From positions 248,001 through 312,000 of the forward strand of contig JACKCP010000002.1 of the NCBI GenBank assembly GCA_020633955.1: a stretch of 64,000 nucleotides of DNA, in the 5' to 3' direction. A model generated the notes under the pieces. The model made no database searches. It was not told the origin of the DNA and saw only the letters and a list, made by a program, of their open reading frames with translations. Origin of the DNA: Desulfobacteraceae bacterium. GTDB taxonomy: Bacteria; Desulfobacterota; Desulfobacteria; Desulfobacterales; JACKCP01. Positions 18,659 to 26,606 of this stretch are shown here, one piece after another. Numbering within the stretch: the stretch's first letter is position 1; the number at the start of each line of letters is the position of its first letter. A program made the translations under genes and the position numbers.

Positions 18659-18664
18659 AAAATT

Positions 18665-21600
18665 TTAGGCTTCTTCCACCATTGCAAGTATCTGTGATTC
18701 ATCAAACCCTGAAAGATGAAGTGCTCCTGAGCGGCATGATGCAACACAGGCTCCACAGCCTTTACAAAGAACAGGGTTAATTTCTGCGCGTCCTTTATAT
18801 GGCTCTTCTTTTCTTATTGAAGGTGCATTGTATGGACAAACTGCAACACAGGCTCCGCAGCCGCTGCAGAAAGCAGGGTTAACCCAGGCAACTGTTCCGC
18901 TTGTGGCAATTTCCTTGCTTGCAAGAAGAGTAACTGCACTTGATGCTGCAGCCTGGGCCTGTGCAATTGCTTCATCAATTGGTTTGGGATAATGTGCAAG
19001 ACCTGCAAGGAAAACACCGTCAGTGGAAAAATCTGAAGGAGCAAGCTTAACGTGTGCTTCAACAAAAAAGCCCTGATCATTTACCGGTACTTTGAAAAAC
19101 TGGGAAATTTTATCTGTTTCATTTGGAACAATAGCTGATGCAAGAGAAAGAAGATCCGCCTCAATAACAACAGGTCTTTTTAAAACATGATCAATTACTT
19201 CAATCTCAAGTTTTTCACTTCCTTTTCTAACTTTTGGCTTGTTTAAAAGGTCGTATCTTATAAAAATTACACCTTTATCTCTTGCTTCTTTGTAAAGGAA
19301 TTCTTTTTCAGCGTAAGTTCTTATATCCCTGTAAAGAACAAAAATGCTCATTTCAGGTTTTCTTTTCTTAAGCTCTAAAGCACTTACCATTGTATGTGTG
19401 CAGCAAAGCCTTGAGCAGTATGGTCTCTGAGGTTCACGGGAACCAACACACTGAATGAAAACAGCAGTTTCAACTTTATCAAGGGAAGGATCATTTTCCC
19501 TTAATTTTTTATCTAAATGCTGGCTTGTAAGAACTCTTTCATCTTCCCTGTACATATATTCTTTTGGCTGATACTCTGCTCCACCTGTAGCAACAACTGC
19601 AACACCGTGCTCAAGAACTTCTTCCTTGCCGTCATATGAAAGAGTTGCCTTAAAGTTTCCGACAAATCCTTCAACATCTTTTAATGTACATGAAGTTATT
19701 ACATTTACCTTTTCATTGGCCATTAAATCTTTAGCCATTTGAGCTGTAACCTCAGGAATATTTTCACCCTGGGCTGTCATGAAAAGATTGTTTGCCTGAC
19801 CACCAAGTTTTTCATTTCTTTCAACAAGGGTTACACCGTAGCCGTGATCCGCAAGAGCCTTTGCTGAAGCCATTCCGGAAATACCGCCGCCGATTACAAG
19901 TGCATGCTGATTTATTGAGAGATTTGCTTCTGTAAGAGGCTCAAGCATGGCAGCCTTTGCAACAGCCATTCTCACCTGGTCTTTTGCCTTTTCAGTGGCT
20001 TTTTCAGGTGTATCCTTGTGAACCCATGAGTCATGGTTTCTTATATTAACCATTTCAAAAAGGTACTTGTTAAGTCCTGCAGCCAGAAGAGTTTCCTGGA
20101 AAAGAGGCTCATGTGTTCTTGGAGAACATGCAGCAACTATAACCCTGTTAAGTTCTTTTTCCGCAATAACCTTTGCTATTGCATCCTGTGCATCCTGGGA
20201 ACACGAATAAAGGTTGTCTTCAGCATATTCAACATTTGGAAGTGTTTTTGCGTATTCAGCAACTGCAGGGACATCAACTACACCACCGATGTTTATACCG
20301 CAATGGCATACAAACACACCGATTTTAGGTCTCTGACCTGTGATATCCTTGATAACAGGTTCCTGAACTTCCCTTGCAAGTGTGCCGCGGACTTCGGAAA
20401 TATCAGCTCCTGCACAAAGTGCTGCTGATCCTGCTTCAATAACTGTCTGCGGAATATCTTTAGGAGCCTGGAAGGCACCACATACATAAATTCCGTCCCT
20501 TGAAGTGGCTGTTGGAGCAAATGTTCTTGTTTTACAGAAACCGCTGTCTGTAAGTTCAATACCCATTGCTTTTGCTTTTTCCTGAACATCCTTGTTGATT
20601 TCCATTCCAACTGAAAGAACAACAATGTCAAATTCTTCCTGGGTTTTGACTCCGTCCTCACTTATATATTCAATAATCTGGCCTGGCTGTGTTCCAGTAT
20701 TGTAAACTGAATGAACCCTGCATCTTTCAAACTTAACCCCAAGCTCGTCCTTTGCCTGGTTGTAGCATTCTTCAAAACCTTTTCCATAGGTTCTCATGTC
20801 CATATAAAAAATCTTGCAGTCAAGACCTGGATCATGTTCCTTGGCAATAATTGACTGCTTGATTGCATACATACAGCAAACTGAAGAACAATAACCGTTT
20901 CCGCAGGTGTTTATATCCCTTGAACCCACACACTGAAGCCATGCAATTTTTTTAGGCTCTGCGTGATCTGAAAGTCTTACCACATGTCCCTGAAAAGGGC
21001 CTGATGCAGAAAGAAGTCTTTCAAATTCAAGTGAAGTAACAACATCTGGAGAGTTTTTGTAATTATATGGCATTTCATCAGGTTTAAAAGCTTCAAAACC
21101 TGTTGAAAGAATAACTGAACCTACATTGAGTGTGAATCTTTTATCTGTATCTTCATAGTTAATTGCGTCTGTTGGACAAACTGTTGAACAAAGACCGCAT
21201 TTTCCCTTTGTAAGTTTTATACAGTTTTGAGGGTCAAGGGTATATTTGAGTGGAACAGCCTGTGGATATGGAACATATGCAGCTTTTCTTTTTGCAAGAC
21301 CTGCATTATATTCATCATTTACTTTTTTAGGACATTTTTCAGCACAGGCGCCGCAGCCTATACACTTGTCAATATCCACATATCTTGCCTTCTGAAATAT
21401 TTCTACTTCAAAATTACCCTTTTCACCTTTTATATCTTCAATCTGAGCCAATGTTATAAGCTCGATATTTATATGTCTTCCAACCTCAACAAGTTTAGGC
21501 GACATAATACACATGGAACAGTCATTTGTTGGAAAAGTTTTGTCAAGCTGAGCCATAACACCGCCTATTGAAGCGGCCTTTTCAACCATGTATACGTAAT

Positions 21601-21685
21601 AGCCTGAATCTGCAAGGTCAAGTGCAGCCTGGATAGCTCCGATTCCGCCACCTGCCACAAGTACTGACCCAATCTTTTGAGACAT
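18665..21685 (-). CDS. hdrA: Long HdrA, flavin-based electron-bifurcation subunit, cysteine form (cluster 1)
   Basis: 1006 residues, the double-length bacterial HdrA. The first FAD domain has VAGGGIGAIQAA near 10 and PTNDCSMC ending at Cys59. Fe-S motifs are CIGCGACAEKCP near 113, CGLCSTVCP near 163 and CCMYAI near 268. The CHCGINIGGVVDVP block lies near 460. A second FAD/thioredoxin-reductase-like unit starts near 597 (VIGGGISGMASA), and two C-terminal ferredoxin motifs are CSGCGACVAVCP and CKGCGACVASCR. HdrA splits electron pairs at its FAD between a high- and a low-potential acceptor. The hdrD-like gene lies 36 bp upstream and mvhD downstream, so a complex of these products is expected. 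Confidence 0.93.
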   Translation of the reverse strand: MSQKIGSVLVAGGGIGAIQAALDLADSGYYVYMVEKAASIGGVMAQLDKTFPTNDCSMCIMSPKLVEVGRHINIELITLAQIEDIKGEKGNFEVEIFQKARYVDIDKCIGCGACAEKCPKKVNDEYNAGLAKRKAAYVPYPQAVPLKYTLDPQNCIKLTKGKCGLCSTVCPTDAINYEDTDKRFTLNVGSVILSTGFEAFKPDEMPYNYKNSPDVVTSLEFERLLSASGPFQGHVVRLSDHAEPKKIAWLQCVGSRDINTCGNGYCSSVCCMYAIKQSIIAKEHDPGLDCKIFYMDMRTYGKGFEECYNQAKDELGVKFERCRVHSVYNTGTQPGQIIEYISEDGVKTQEEFDIVVLSVGMEINKDVQEKAKAMGIELTDSGFCKTRTFAPTATSRDGIYVCGAFQAPKDIPQTVIEAGSAALCAGADISEVRGTLAREVQEPVIKDITGQRPKIGVFVCHCGINIGGVVDVPAVAEYAKTLPNVEYAEDNLYSCSQDAQDAIAKVIAEKELNRVIVAACSPRTHEPLFQETLLAAGLNKYLFEMVNIRNHDSWVHKDTPEKATEKAKDQVRMAVAKAAMLEPLTEANLSINQHALVIGGGISGMASAKALADHGYGVTLVERNEKLGGQANNLFMTAQGENIPEVTAQMAKDLMANEKVNVITSCTLKDVEGFVGNFKATLSYDGKEEVLEHGVAVVATGGAEYQPKEYMYREDERVLTSQHLDKKLRENDPSLDKVETAVFIQCVGSREPQRPYCSRLCCTHTMVSALELKKRKPEMSIFVLYRDIRTYAEKEFLYKEARDKGVIFIRYDLLNKPKVRKGSEKLEIEVIDHVLKRPVVIEADLLSLASAIVPNETDKISQFFKVPVNDQGFFVEAHVKLAPSDFSTDGVFLAGLAHYPKPIDEAIAQAQAAASSAVTLLASKEIATSGTVAWVNPAFCSGCGACVAVCPYNAPSIRKEEPYKGRAEINPVLCKGCGACVASCRSGALHLSGFDESQILAMVEEA

Positions 21686-21721
21686 TATATTACCTCCTGA
21701 ATATTATTGGAGTTTTTGTTG

Positions 21722-23005
21722 TTACAGGCCGAAATCAGCCAGATCCTCTCCAAGATAAATCCTCTCGTTTTCACCTAAAATTCCCATTGCAAGGCAGATT
21801 ATTGTCCAGAGATGGACAGTGTGATATTTACCGTTGAAATGATGTCCTATATCTTCAACCTGTGCGTGGCAGTTATGGCATGGAGTAATTACATAATCAG
21901 CATTAGTCTGCTGGATCTGATTGAACTTGATTTTGCCGTACTCTCTTCTTTCGTCATTATATCCGGCCTGCAGTGAACCGCCACCACCGCCGCAGCAGTA
22001 GTTTAAAACTCCGTTTGGAGTCATATCAACAAAGTTTTCTTCACCTACAACTGTTTTAACAACAAATCTTAGGTCTTCAGCCATTTCTTCGCGTAAACTT
22101 TTTCTGATTATGTTGCATGGATCCTGAACAGTAAATTTAATTCCAAGCTCTTTATTCCAGTCTGAATTAACCTGAAGCTTGCCTTCTCTTATCCATTTTG
22201 CATAAAGCTGAATTATACTTATGAACTCAAAGTTGCATTCAATATTAAAACGCCTTATGGCTCCATAAATTGCATAGAACGAATGACCGCACTCTGTATT
22301 TACAAAATATTTGATTCCAAGCTTGTGAAGATGATCAACCTGCTTCCTTACTATCATTTCCCAGCTTTCGTCATCAGCAAGGAACATACAGTAGTTCTCT
22401 CCACCCCACATCTGGGAATAATATGTCCAGTCAGCACCTGCCTTGTGGAGAATTTTCCACAATGGCATCAGTTCTTCCGGCTCTGTCACAGGCTCTCTTG
22501 AGTTCTGGTTTAGTGCAAACATCGCGCCTTCTTTGTCAATTGGCGCCTCCAGGTTTTCAAAACCTTCCTGCTCCCTGCATTCTTCAACAAGGTCTTCAAC
22601 AGTAAACTGAAAATCTTCAAAAGGAACACCCATTGCACCGCCGTTTGACTGTACATGCATATCACATGATGCTCTAATACCTTTAGGTCTTTCCTCTCTT
22701 GGCCATCTTGCCCTTACTTCATAAATCAGCTGCGGAATATTGATAGACATGGGACATACATCATAACAGCGCTTGCACATTGTACACACCCATACCCAAT
22801 CGTGTCTTTCAAGCTCTTCATCCATGCCGAGAACTGCCATTCTTATGAATTTTCTCGGATCCATATCCATCAATCCTGTTGCAGGGCATCCGCTTGAACA
22901 TGTTCCGCATGTCAGACACGCATTTAAATTGCCGTCCGGCACCATGGCTTTAGCCATTTCGCTTAATTTACCGCTTGAACCGCGGATTTTTGCCGGTTCT
23001 CCCAT
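21722..23005 (-). CDS. HdrD-like iron-sulfur protein (HdrC-HdrB type fusion)
   Basis: 427 residues. Two [4Fe-4S] motifs open the protein (CLTCGTCSSGCP near 35 and CTMCKRCYDVCP near 75), as in HdrC. The C-terminal half has one full CCG motif (DPCNII near 295, NYCCGGGGG near 337, CHNCHAQ near 377), as in HdrB/HdrD, which binds a non-cubane [4Fe-4S] cluster at the disulfide-reducing site. An earlier CCG unit looks reduced to ECGHSFYA near 237. It probably reduces a disulfide or passes electrons for HdrA. It is first in cluster 1 and has no counterpart in cluster 2. Confidence 0.85.
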   Translation of the reverse strand: MGEPAKIRGSSGKLSEMAKAMVPDGNLNACLTCGTCSSGCPATGLMDMDPRKFIRMAVLGMDEELERHDWVWVCTMCKRCYDVCPMSINIPQLIYEVRARWPREERPKGIRASCDMHVQSNGGAMGVPFEDFQFTVEDLVEECREQEGFENLEAPIDKEGAMFALNQNSREPVTEPEELMPLWKILHKAGADWTYYSQMWGGENYCMFLADDESWEMIVRKQVDHLHKLGIKYFVNTECGHSFYAIYGAIRRFNIECNFEFISIIQLYAKWIREGKLQVNSDWNKELGIKFTVQDPCNIIRKSLREEMAEDLRFVVKTVVGEENFVDMTPNGVLNYCCGGGGGSLQAGYNDERREYGKIKFNQIQQTNADYVITPCHNCHAQVEDIGHHFNGKYHTVHLWTIICLAMGILGENERIYLGEDLADFGL

Positions 23006-23399
23006 TAGCTGCCTCCATTATTCTTTGTGAATAAACAATAAATTAATATTAACTTTTTTAATCTTTACCGTTTTTATTATAACTTTTTTCTATAATTATT
23101 ATTTATATCTTCAGTGGAATAGCTATAATTGAGCACAAAGAATAATGTCAAAGTGATAATATTAATTAAGCAATTGCTCTTTATTTGTTTTTTCGATAAT
23201 TTTTTTGACTTTGATATTTGGAGAGAACAGGACTATTCTTACTTGCAAGTTCTACAGACTGAAAATCTCATGGATTTTCATTGAGAAAAAATAAAAAATC
23301 TCAGCTTACAAATATTCTTTAAATAAACATGCAGCTGATTTAATTTTGTAGAATTTAAATTTTAAGGGGATAAAAAAAGAAATATGTAATCTTAAAATT
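23006..23399. other. Spacer upstream of cluster 1
   Basis: This 394-bp gap has no gene. It holds the cluster 1 promoter candidate (23123-23151) and, near the nitrilase-like gene end, a hairpin TGAAAATC (23260-23267) with GATTTTCA (23273-23280) that lacks a T-run. The rest is AT-rich sequence with nothing I recognise. Confidence 0.5.
23123..23151 (-). promoter_or_regulatory. Candidate sigma-70 promoter of cluster 1
   Basis: On the minus strand TTGACA (23146-23151) is followed after 17 nt by TTATAG (23123-23128). It lies about 120 bp upstream of the hdrD-like start codon. Seen by consensus match only. Confidence 0.4.
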
Positions 23400-24224
23400 T
23401 TAAGATTTTATATTTGGGTAGTTGTTATAAAATTCTTTTCGCCTGTACCTTAGAAAATTCTTCATCCTGTGGGTTTTAACCTCTGCTATTGCTGATTTAC
23501 TGAGCTCAAAACAGAAAAAAGTTTCTTTTTCTTCAAGGCAAAAACTTTCAACTCTGCCGGAAGGTGAAACAAGAAGAGAAACTCCAGGAAAATAAAGATT
23601 TCTTTTATTTAAGCCGCACTGATTAACTGCAATGACATAAAGACCATTGTCATATGCTCTGGCCAGAAGATGCCTTTTCCATGACTCAAATTTTTCCTGA
23701 GAGCTTCCCCGCGGAGAAGCATGGGGAATTATCAGAAGATCAGCCCCTTTTTCAGCCATTATGGTTGATATTTCAGGGAAATGGGCATCAAAACAAAGCT
23801 GGATTCCGAATTTCCAACCTGAAAAATTAAAAACAGGGATTTCATTTCCAGGCGAAATATGTGAAAGTTCAGGTGGGCCCGGCTGTAGCTTTCTATATAT
23901 TCCGGAAAATTTCCCATTTTGAACAAAAACATGACTTGCAAAGAATTTATCATCTCTTTTTTCAGTAAATCCGCATAGAAAGGAAATACTGTATTCCAGT
24001 GACAATAACTCCAAATTGGTTTTAAATTCAAAATCAAACTCAATTGCAGTATCACAGACATCTTCACCTGTAACATATCCGGTGAGGTTCAGCTCAGGAA
24101 AAACAACCAGATCGCAATTATTGCATCTGCCCTTTTCAAGAAAAAGTCTTGTTTTTTCAAGATTTTTCCTAAATTCTCCAGGCTCAAATACTGACAATAC
24201 TGTTCCTGCCTTGATTTTTTCCAT
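23400..24224 (-). CDS. Carbon-nitrogen hydrolase (nitrilase superfamily)
   Basis: 274 residues. The catalytic triad regions are visible: Glu in VVFPELNLTGY near 46, Lys in YRKLQPGPPE near 115 and Cys in GIQLCFDAHFPE near 148. It hydrolyses a non-peptide C-N bond, amide or nitrile; the substrate is unknown. It overlaps the upstream AhbA/B-like gene by one base (TAATG), so it is likely translated with it. Confidence 0.88.
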   Translation of the reverse strand: MEKIKAGTVLSVFEPGEFRKNLEKTRLFLEKGRCNNCDLVVFPELNLTGYVTGEDVCDTAIEFDFEFKTNLELLSLEYSISFLCGFTEKRDDKFFASHVFVQNGKFSGIYRKLQPGPPELSHISPGNEIPVFNFSGWKFGIQLCFDAHFPEISTIMAEKGADLLIIPHASPRGSSQEKFESWKRHLLARAYDNGLYVIAVNQCGLNKRNLYFPGVSLLVSPSGRVESFCLEEKETFFCFELSKSAIAEVKTHRMKNFLRYRRKEFYNNYPNIKS

Positions 24225-24670
24225 TAAACTTTAAATTTTGCTCTGATTTTAAAAACATCTGTTGCAGGCAGATTCAGAATATTTTCAACACCTGTTTTAG
24301 TTTTAATTTCCTCAAGGCTTTTTTCAATATCTTCCATGGATTGTGCTATGAAAGTAAACCAGACATTAAACCTGTTTTTTCTAATATAATTATGAGTAAC
24401 CCCATCGTAGGAATTCACTGTTTCTGAGAAAAAATCAATTTTTTCTTCTGGTACCTCAGCAGCACAAAGCGTTGAAAGAAATCCAAGTTTATCAGGGAAA
24501 AAATTACCGCCTATTCTTCTTATGACATCATTTTGCCTTAACTTTCTTATTCTTTCAATTACCTCATCTTCATCCAGCCCAAGACTTTGTGCTATTTCCA
24601 TGTAAGGTCTTTTAGAAACAGGGAAATCCGACTGAATTGAATTTATTATTAATCTGTCTGTTTTATCCAT
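24224..24670 (-). CDS. AhbA/AhbB-type siroheme decarboxylase subunit (Lrp/AsnC fold)
   Basis: 148 residues with an N-terminal winged helix (DRLIINSIQSDFPVSKRPY near 5-23, LGLDEDEVIERIRKL near 30-44), then IRRIGGNFFPDKLGF near 50-64, the segment characteristic of AhbA/AhbB/NirDL proteins, and a C-terminal RAM-like domain. In sulfate reducers AhbA and AhbB together decarboxylate siroheme to didecarboxysiroheme on the alternative haem pathway. I cannot say which subunit this is, and a regulatory Lrp role is possible. It lies in a short minus-strand group with yjbQ and a nitrilase homolog. Confidence 0.75.
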   Translation of the reverse strand: MDKTDRLIINSIQSDFPVSKRPYMEIAQSLGLDEDEVIERIRKLRQNDVIRRIGGNFFPDKLGFLSTLCAAEVPEEKIDFFSETVNSYDGVTHNYIRKNRFNVWFTFIAQSMEDIEKSLEEIKTKTGVENILNLPATDVFKIRAKFKV

Positions 24671-24674
24671 TTAT

Positions 24675-25079
24675 CTAGTCTGCGTTTATAATGTTTATCC
24701 ACACTTTCCTTGTTCTTGGTCCGTCAAACTCGCAAAAATAAATGGCCTGCCATGTTCCAAGAGAAAGCCTGCCGTCATTTATTGCAACAATCTGGCTTGC
24801 ACCGACAAGAGTTGACTTTGCATGGGCATCGGAGTTGCCTTCCATGTGCCTGTATGCAGGATCATTGGGAACAAGCCTGTTAAGAGTCTGGATTATATCG
24901 TATTCCACGTTTGGATCAGCGTTTTCATTTATTGTTACGGCTGCAGTTGTATGTGGAACAAAAATATGGCAAAGTCCGTTAATTACTCCAGATTCCCTTA
25001 CAGCTTCAGAAACCCCGGCTGTTATATCAATGAATTGGCTTGATTCTTCAGAATTAACTTTTAAAAGCATTTTTTCCAC
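24675..25079 (-). CDS. YjbQ (UPF0047) family protein
   Basis: 134 residues from a GTG at 25079 with AGGAGAAAGGG upstream. A longer frame reading would run through the dsrC terminator and is less likely. Conserved blocks are CHIFVPHTTAAVTINENAD near 33-51, HMEGNSDAHAKSTLVGAS near 78 and GTWQAIYFCEFDGPR near 107. The family has a trimeric barrel fold with a metal site and reported thiamine-phosphate synthase activity; its true role is unsettled. Confidence 0.88.
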   Translation of the reverse strand: MEKMLLKVNSEESSQFIDITAGVSEAVRESGVINGLCHIFVPHTTAAVTINENADPNVEYDIIQTLNRLVPNDPAYRHMEGNSDAHAKSTLVGASQIVAINDGRLSLGTWQAIYFCEFDGPRTRKVWINIINAD

Positions 25080-25103
25080 AATTAACCCTTTCTCCTGAAA
25101 GGT

Positions 25104-25140
25104 AAAAAAAAGCCCTGTCATAATAAGACAAGGCTTTTTT
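25104..25140 (-). terminator. Intrinsic terminator of dsrC
   Basis: On the minus strand AAAAAAGCCTTGTC pairs with GACAGGGCTTTTTT and ends in a run of T, about 30 bp after the dsrC stop. Confidence 0.8.
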
Positions 25141-25168
25141 GATTCTATTGTGATAACTTAAGGACTGA

Positions 25169-25486
25169 TTATACACAACCTGTTGGCTTAGGAAGTCCAG
25201 CCATTTTACAAGCTCCCTTACCTGGGCCAGATGGGAACAATTCATAAATGTACTTAAGTTTGAAACCTGTAAGCTTTGAAAGAACACGTACCATTGGAGC
25301 GATACCATTCTTCTTGTAGTAGTCCTGAAGGATATCAATTACTTTCCAATGTTCATCAGTAAGCTCTTCAATACCTTCTTCTTTTTTTACGTATTCAACC
25401 CATTCTTTGTTATAGTTGTTGAAATCGTCTAGAAAGCCGTCTTCGTCAACTACAAAGGTTTGACCATTAAATTCAACTTCTGCCAT
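25169..25486 (-). CDS. dsrC: DsrC, sulfur-carrier protein of sulfite reduction
   Basis: 105 residues from the ATG at 25486 with ACAGGAGGAAGTG upstream. The family pattern is complete: GFLDDFNNYNKEW near 18, LTDEHWKVIDILQDYY near 42, and a C-terminal arm GACKMAGLPKPTGCV. The arm has both conserved cysteines, one about ten residues in and the penultimate Cys104. In sulfate reducers DsrC takes sulfur from DsrAB as a trisulfide between these cysteines, which a membrane or Hdr-like reductase then reduces. It is a single gene with its own promoter candidate and terminator, lying between the two HdrA clusters. Confidence 0.95.
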   Translation of the reverse strand: MAEVEFNGQTFVVDEDGFLDDFNNYNKEWVEYVKKEEGIEELTDEHWKVIDILQDYYKKNGIAPMVRVLSKLTGFKLKYIYELFPSGPGKGACKMAGLPKPTGCV

Positions 25487-25525
25487 CACTTCCTCCTGTA
25501 AATATGTTTATAATTCTTTTATCTT

Positions 25526-25537
25526 GGGCATTAGCCC
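25526..25537. other. Hairpin in the dsrC 5' leader
   Basis: GGGC and GCCC are separated by four bases, within the presumed untranslated leader of dsrC, about 40 bp before the start codon. It may stabilise the transcript. The T-run beside it is on the opposite strand, where no gene ends. Confidence 0.4.
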
Positions 25538-25556
25538 TTTTTTCCTGCATATTGAA

Positions 25557-25597
25557 GCGGTTTAAATATCCGACTAGGTAATCTTTTTAACCAAATG
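25557..25597 (-). promoter_or_regulatory. Leader motif shared with hdrA of cluster 2 (dsrC copy)
   Basis: On the minus strand ATTTGGTTAAAAAGATTACC runs into TAGTCGGATATTTAAACCGC. About three-quarters of positions agree with 32259-32298 upstream of the selenoprotein hdrA, with one 2-nt gap. No such element was seen upstream of cluster 1. Confidence 0.5.
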
Positions 25598-25612
25598 CAA
25601 TTATCTTGTCAA
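25584..25612 (-). promoter_or_regulatory. Candidate promoter of dsrC
   Basis: TTGACA (25607-25612) and TAAAAA (25584-25589) on the minus strand, 17 nt apart. The -10 part overlaps the shared leader motif. Confidence 0.4.
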
Positions 25613-25701
25613 CAATCAAATTCTCATGATTTTTTAAAAATCAATTATAAATTAAATGATTTCAGTTGAAAAATTTGGAAAAAAAAATTCATTCTAAAAA
25701 A

Positions 25702-25723
25702 CCGGGTCTGAACAAAGACCCGG
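25702..25723 (-). terminator. Intrinsic terminator of redox cluster 2
   Basis: CCGGGTCT (25702-25709) and AGACCCGG (25716-25723) pair perfectly around a 6-nt loop and are followed by TTTTTT on the minus strand, shortly after the end of the last cluster 2 gene. Confidence 0.88.
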
Positions 25724-25730
25724 ACAGATA

Positions 25731-26582
25731 TTAATATTCCCTTGGAGTCTTGTTAATCTGCTCAAGAGTAAAAACAGGACCGTCCTTGCACACAAGTTCT
25801 TTTCCTATGTTGCAGCGGCCGCACATTCCTATTCCGCACTTCATTCTGTTTTCAAGACTCATTATTATATGATCGTGCTTGTACCCAAGTTTATCAAGAA
25901 CCGGCTGGGTAAACTTGATCATCATCGGAGGACCGCACACTATTGCATAGGTGTCGTCACTTGCAGGAGGGGCTACCTTGTCTGCTATCTGAGGTACAAA
26001 TCCCTTGTGGAATCTCCAGTTGGGATCGTCTGTTCCGTCAACTGTGATGTGCATGTTAACATCATCACGGTCTCCCCACTCGTTAAGTTCGTCAAGGTAT
26101 AGAAGATGACCAGGAGTTCTTGCTCCGTATACTACATCTATTGTTCCAAACTTTGAACGGTTTGCAGGATCTATCATCATTTTGATTGACGATCTGAGTG
26201 TGGTATAGGCAAAACCACCGCCTACTATAAATATATTCTTTCCTTCAAGAATTTCCCAGGGATACCAGTTACCAAGAGGGCCTCTAAGACCCATTACATC
26301 TCCAACTTTCATTGAATGCAGATATGAGGTAACTTTTCCGGCCTTGAATACTGTAAACTTTACAAATCCCTTTTCTGTCGGTGAAGATGCTATACCAATT
26401 GGAATCTCACCCTGTCCCGGAATTGAAAGTTCTGCAAACTGACCTGACTTGTATGCAAATTTTTCTTCATCTTCAGGATTTAGAAATACAAACTTGAATG
26501 TCTTTAGTAATTTGTCGTCCGTTTCGGTGATTATCTCGTCGATACGAACCGGATACGGCTTATATGGATTTGCTGCTCTCAC
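25731..26582 (-). CDS. FlxA-like FAD/NAD(P)H-binding oxidoreductase subunit (cluster 2)
   Basis: 283 residues, identical in protein sequence to the product of 15268-16119: FAD region, GGGFAYTTL nucleotide-binding loop and C-terminal [2Fe-2S] cysteines. Here it closes the operon that begins with the selenoprotein hdrA. Because both genes encode the same polypeptide, an NAD(P)H-oxidising module from either locus could serve either HdrA. The only visible difference between the loci on this side is the terminator. Confidence 0.85.
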   Translation of the reverse strand: MRAANPYKPYPVRIDEIITETDDKLLKTFKFVFLNPEDEEKFAYKSGQFAELSIPGQGEIPIGIASSPTEKGFVKFTVFKAGKVTSYLHSMKVGDVMGLRGPLGNWYPWEILEGKNIFIVGGGFAYTTLRSSIKMMIDPANRSKFGTIDVVYGARTPGHLLYLDELNEWGDRDDVNMHITVDGTDDPNWRFHKGFVPQIADKVAPPASDDTYAIVCGPPMMIKFTQPVLDKLGYKHDHIIMSLENRMKCGIGMCGRCNIGKELVCKDGPVFTLEQINKTPREY

Positions 26583-26606
26583 TTTTTTTCTCCTTTTCCT
26601 GCCGGA

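Noticed and set aside
25526..25543. GGGC-ATTA-GCCC-TTTTTT as a plus-strand terminator
   Set aside because: No plus-strand gene ends nearby; the hairpin fits better as part of the dsrC leader on the minus strand.
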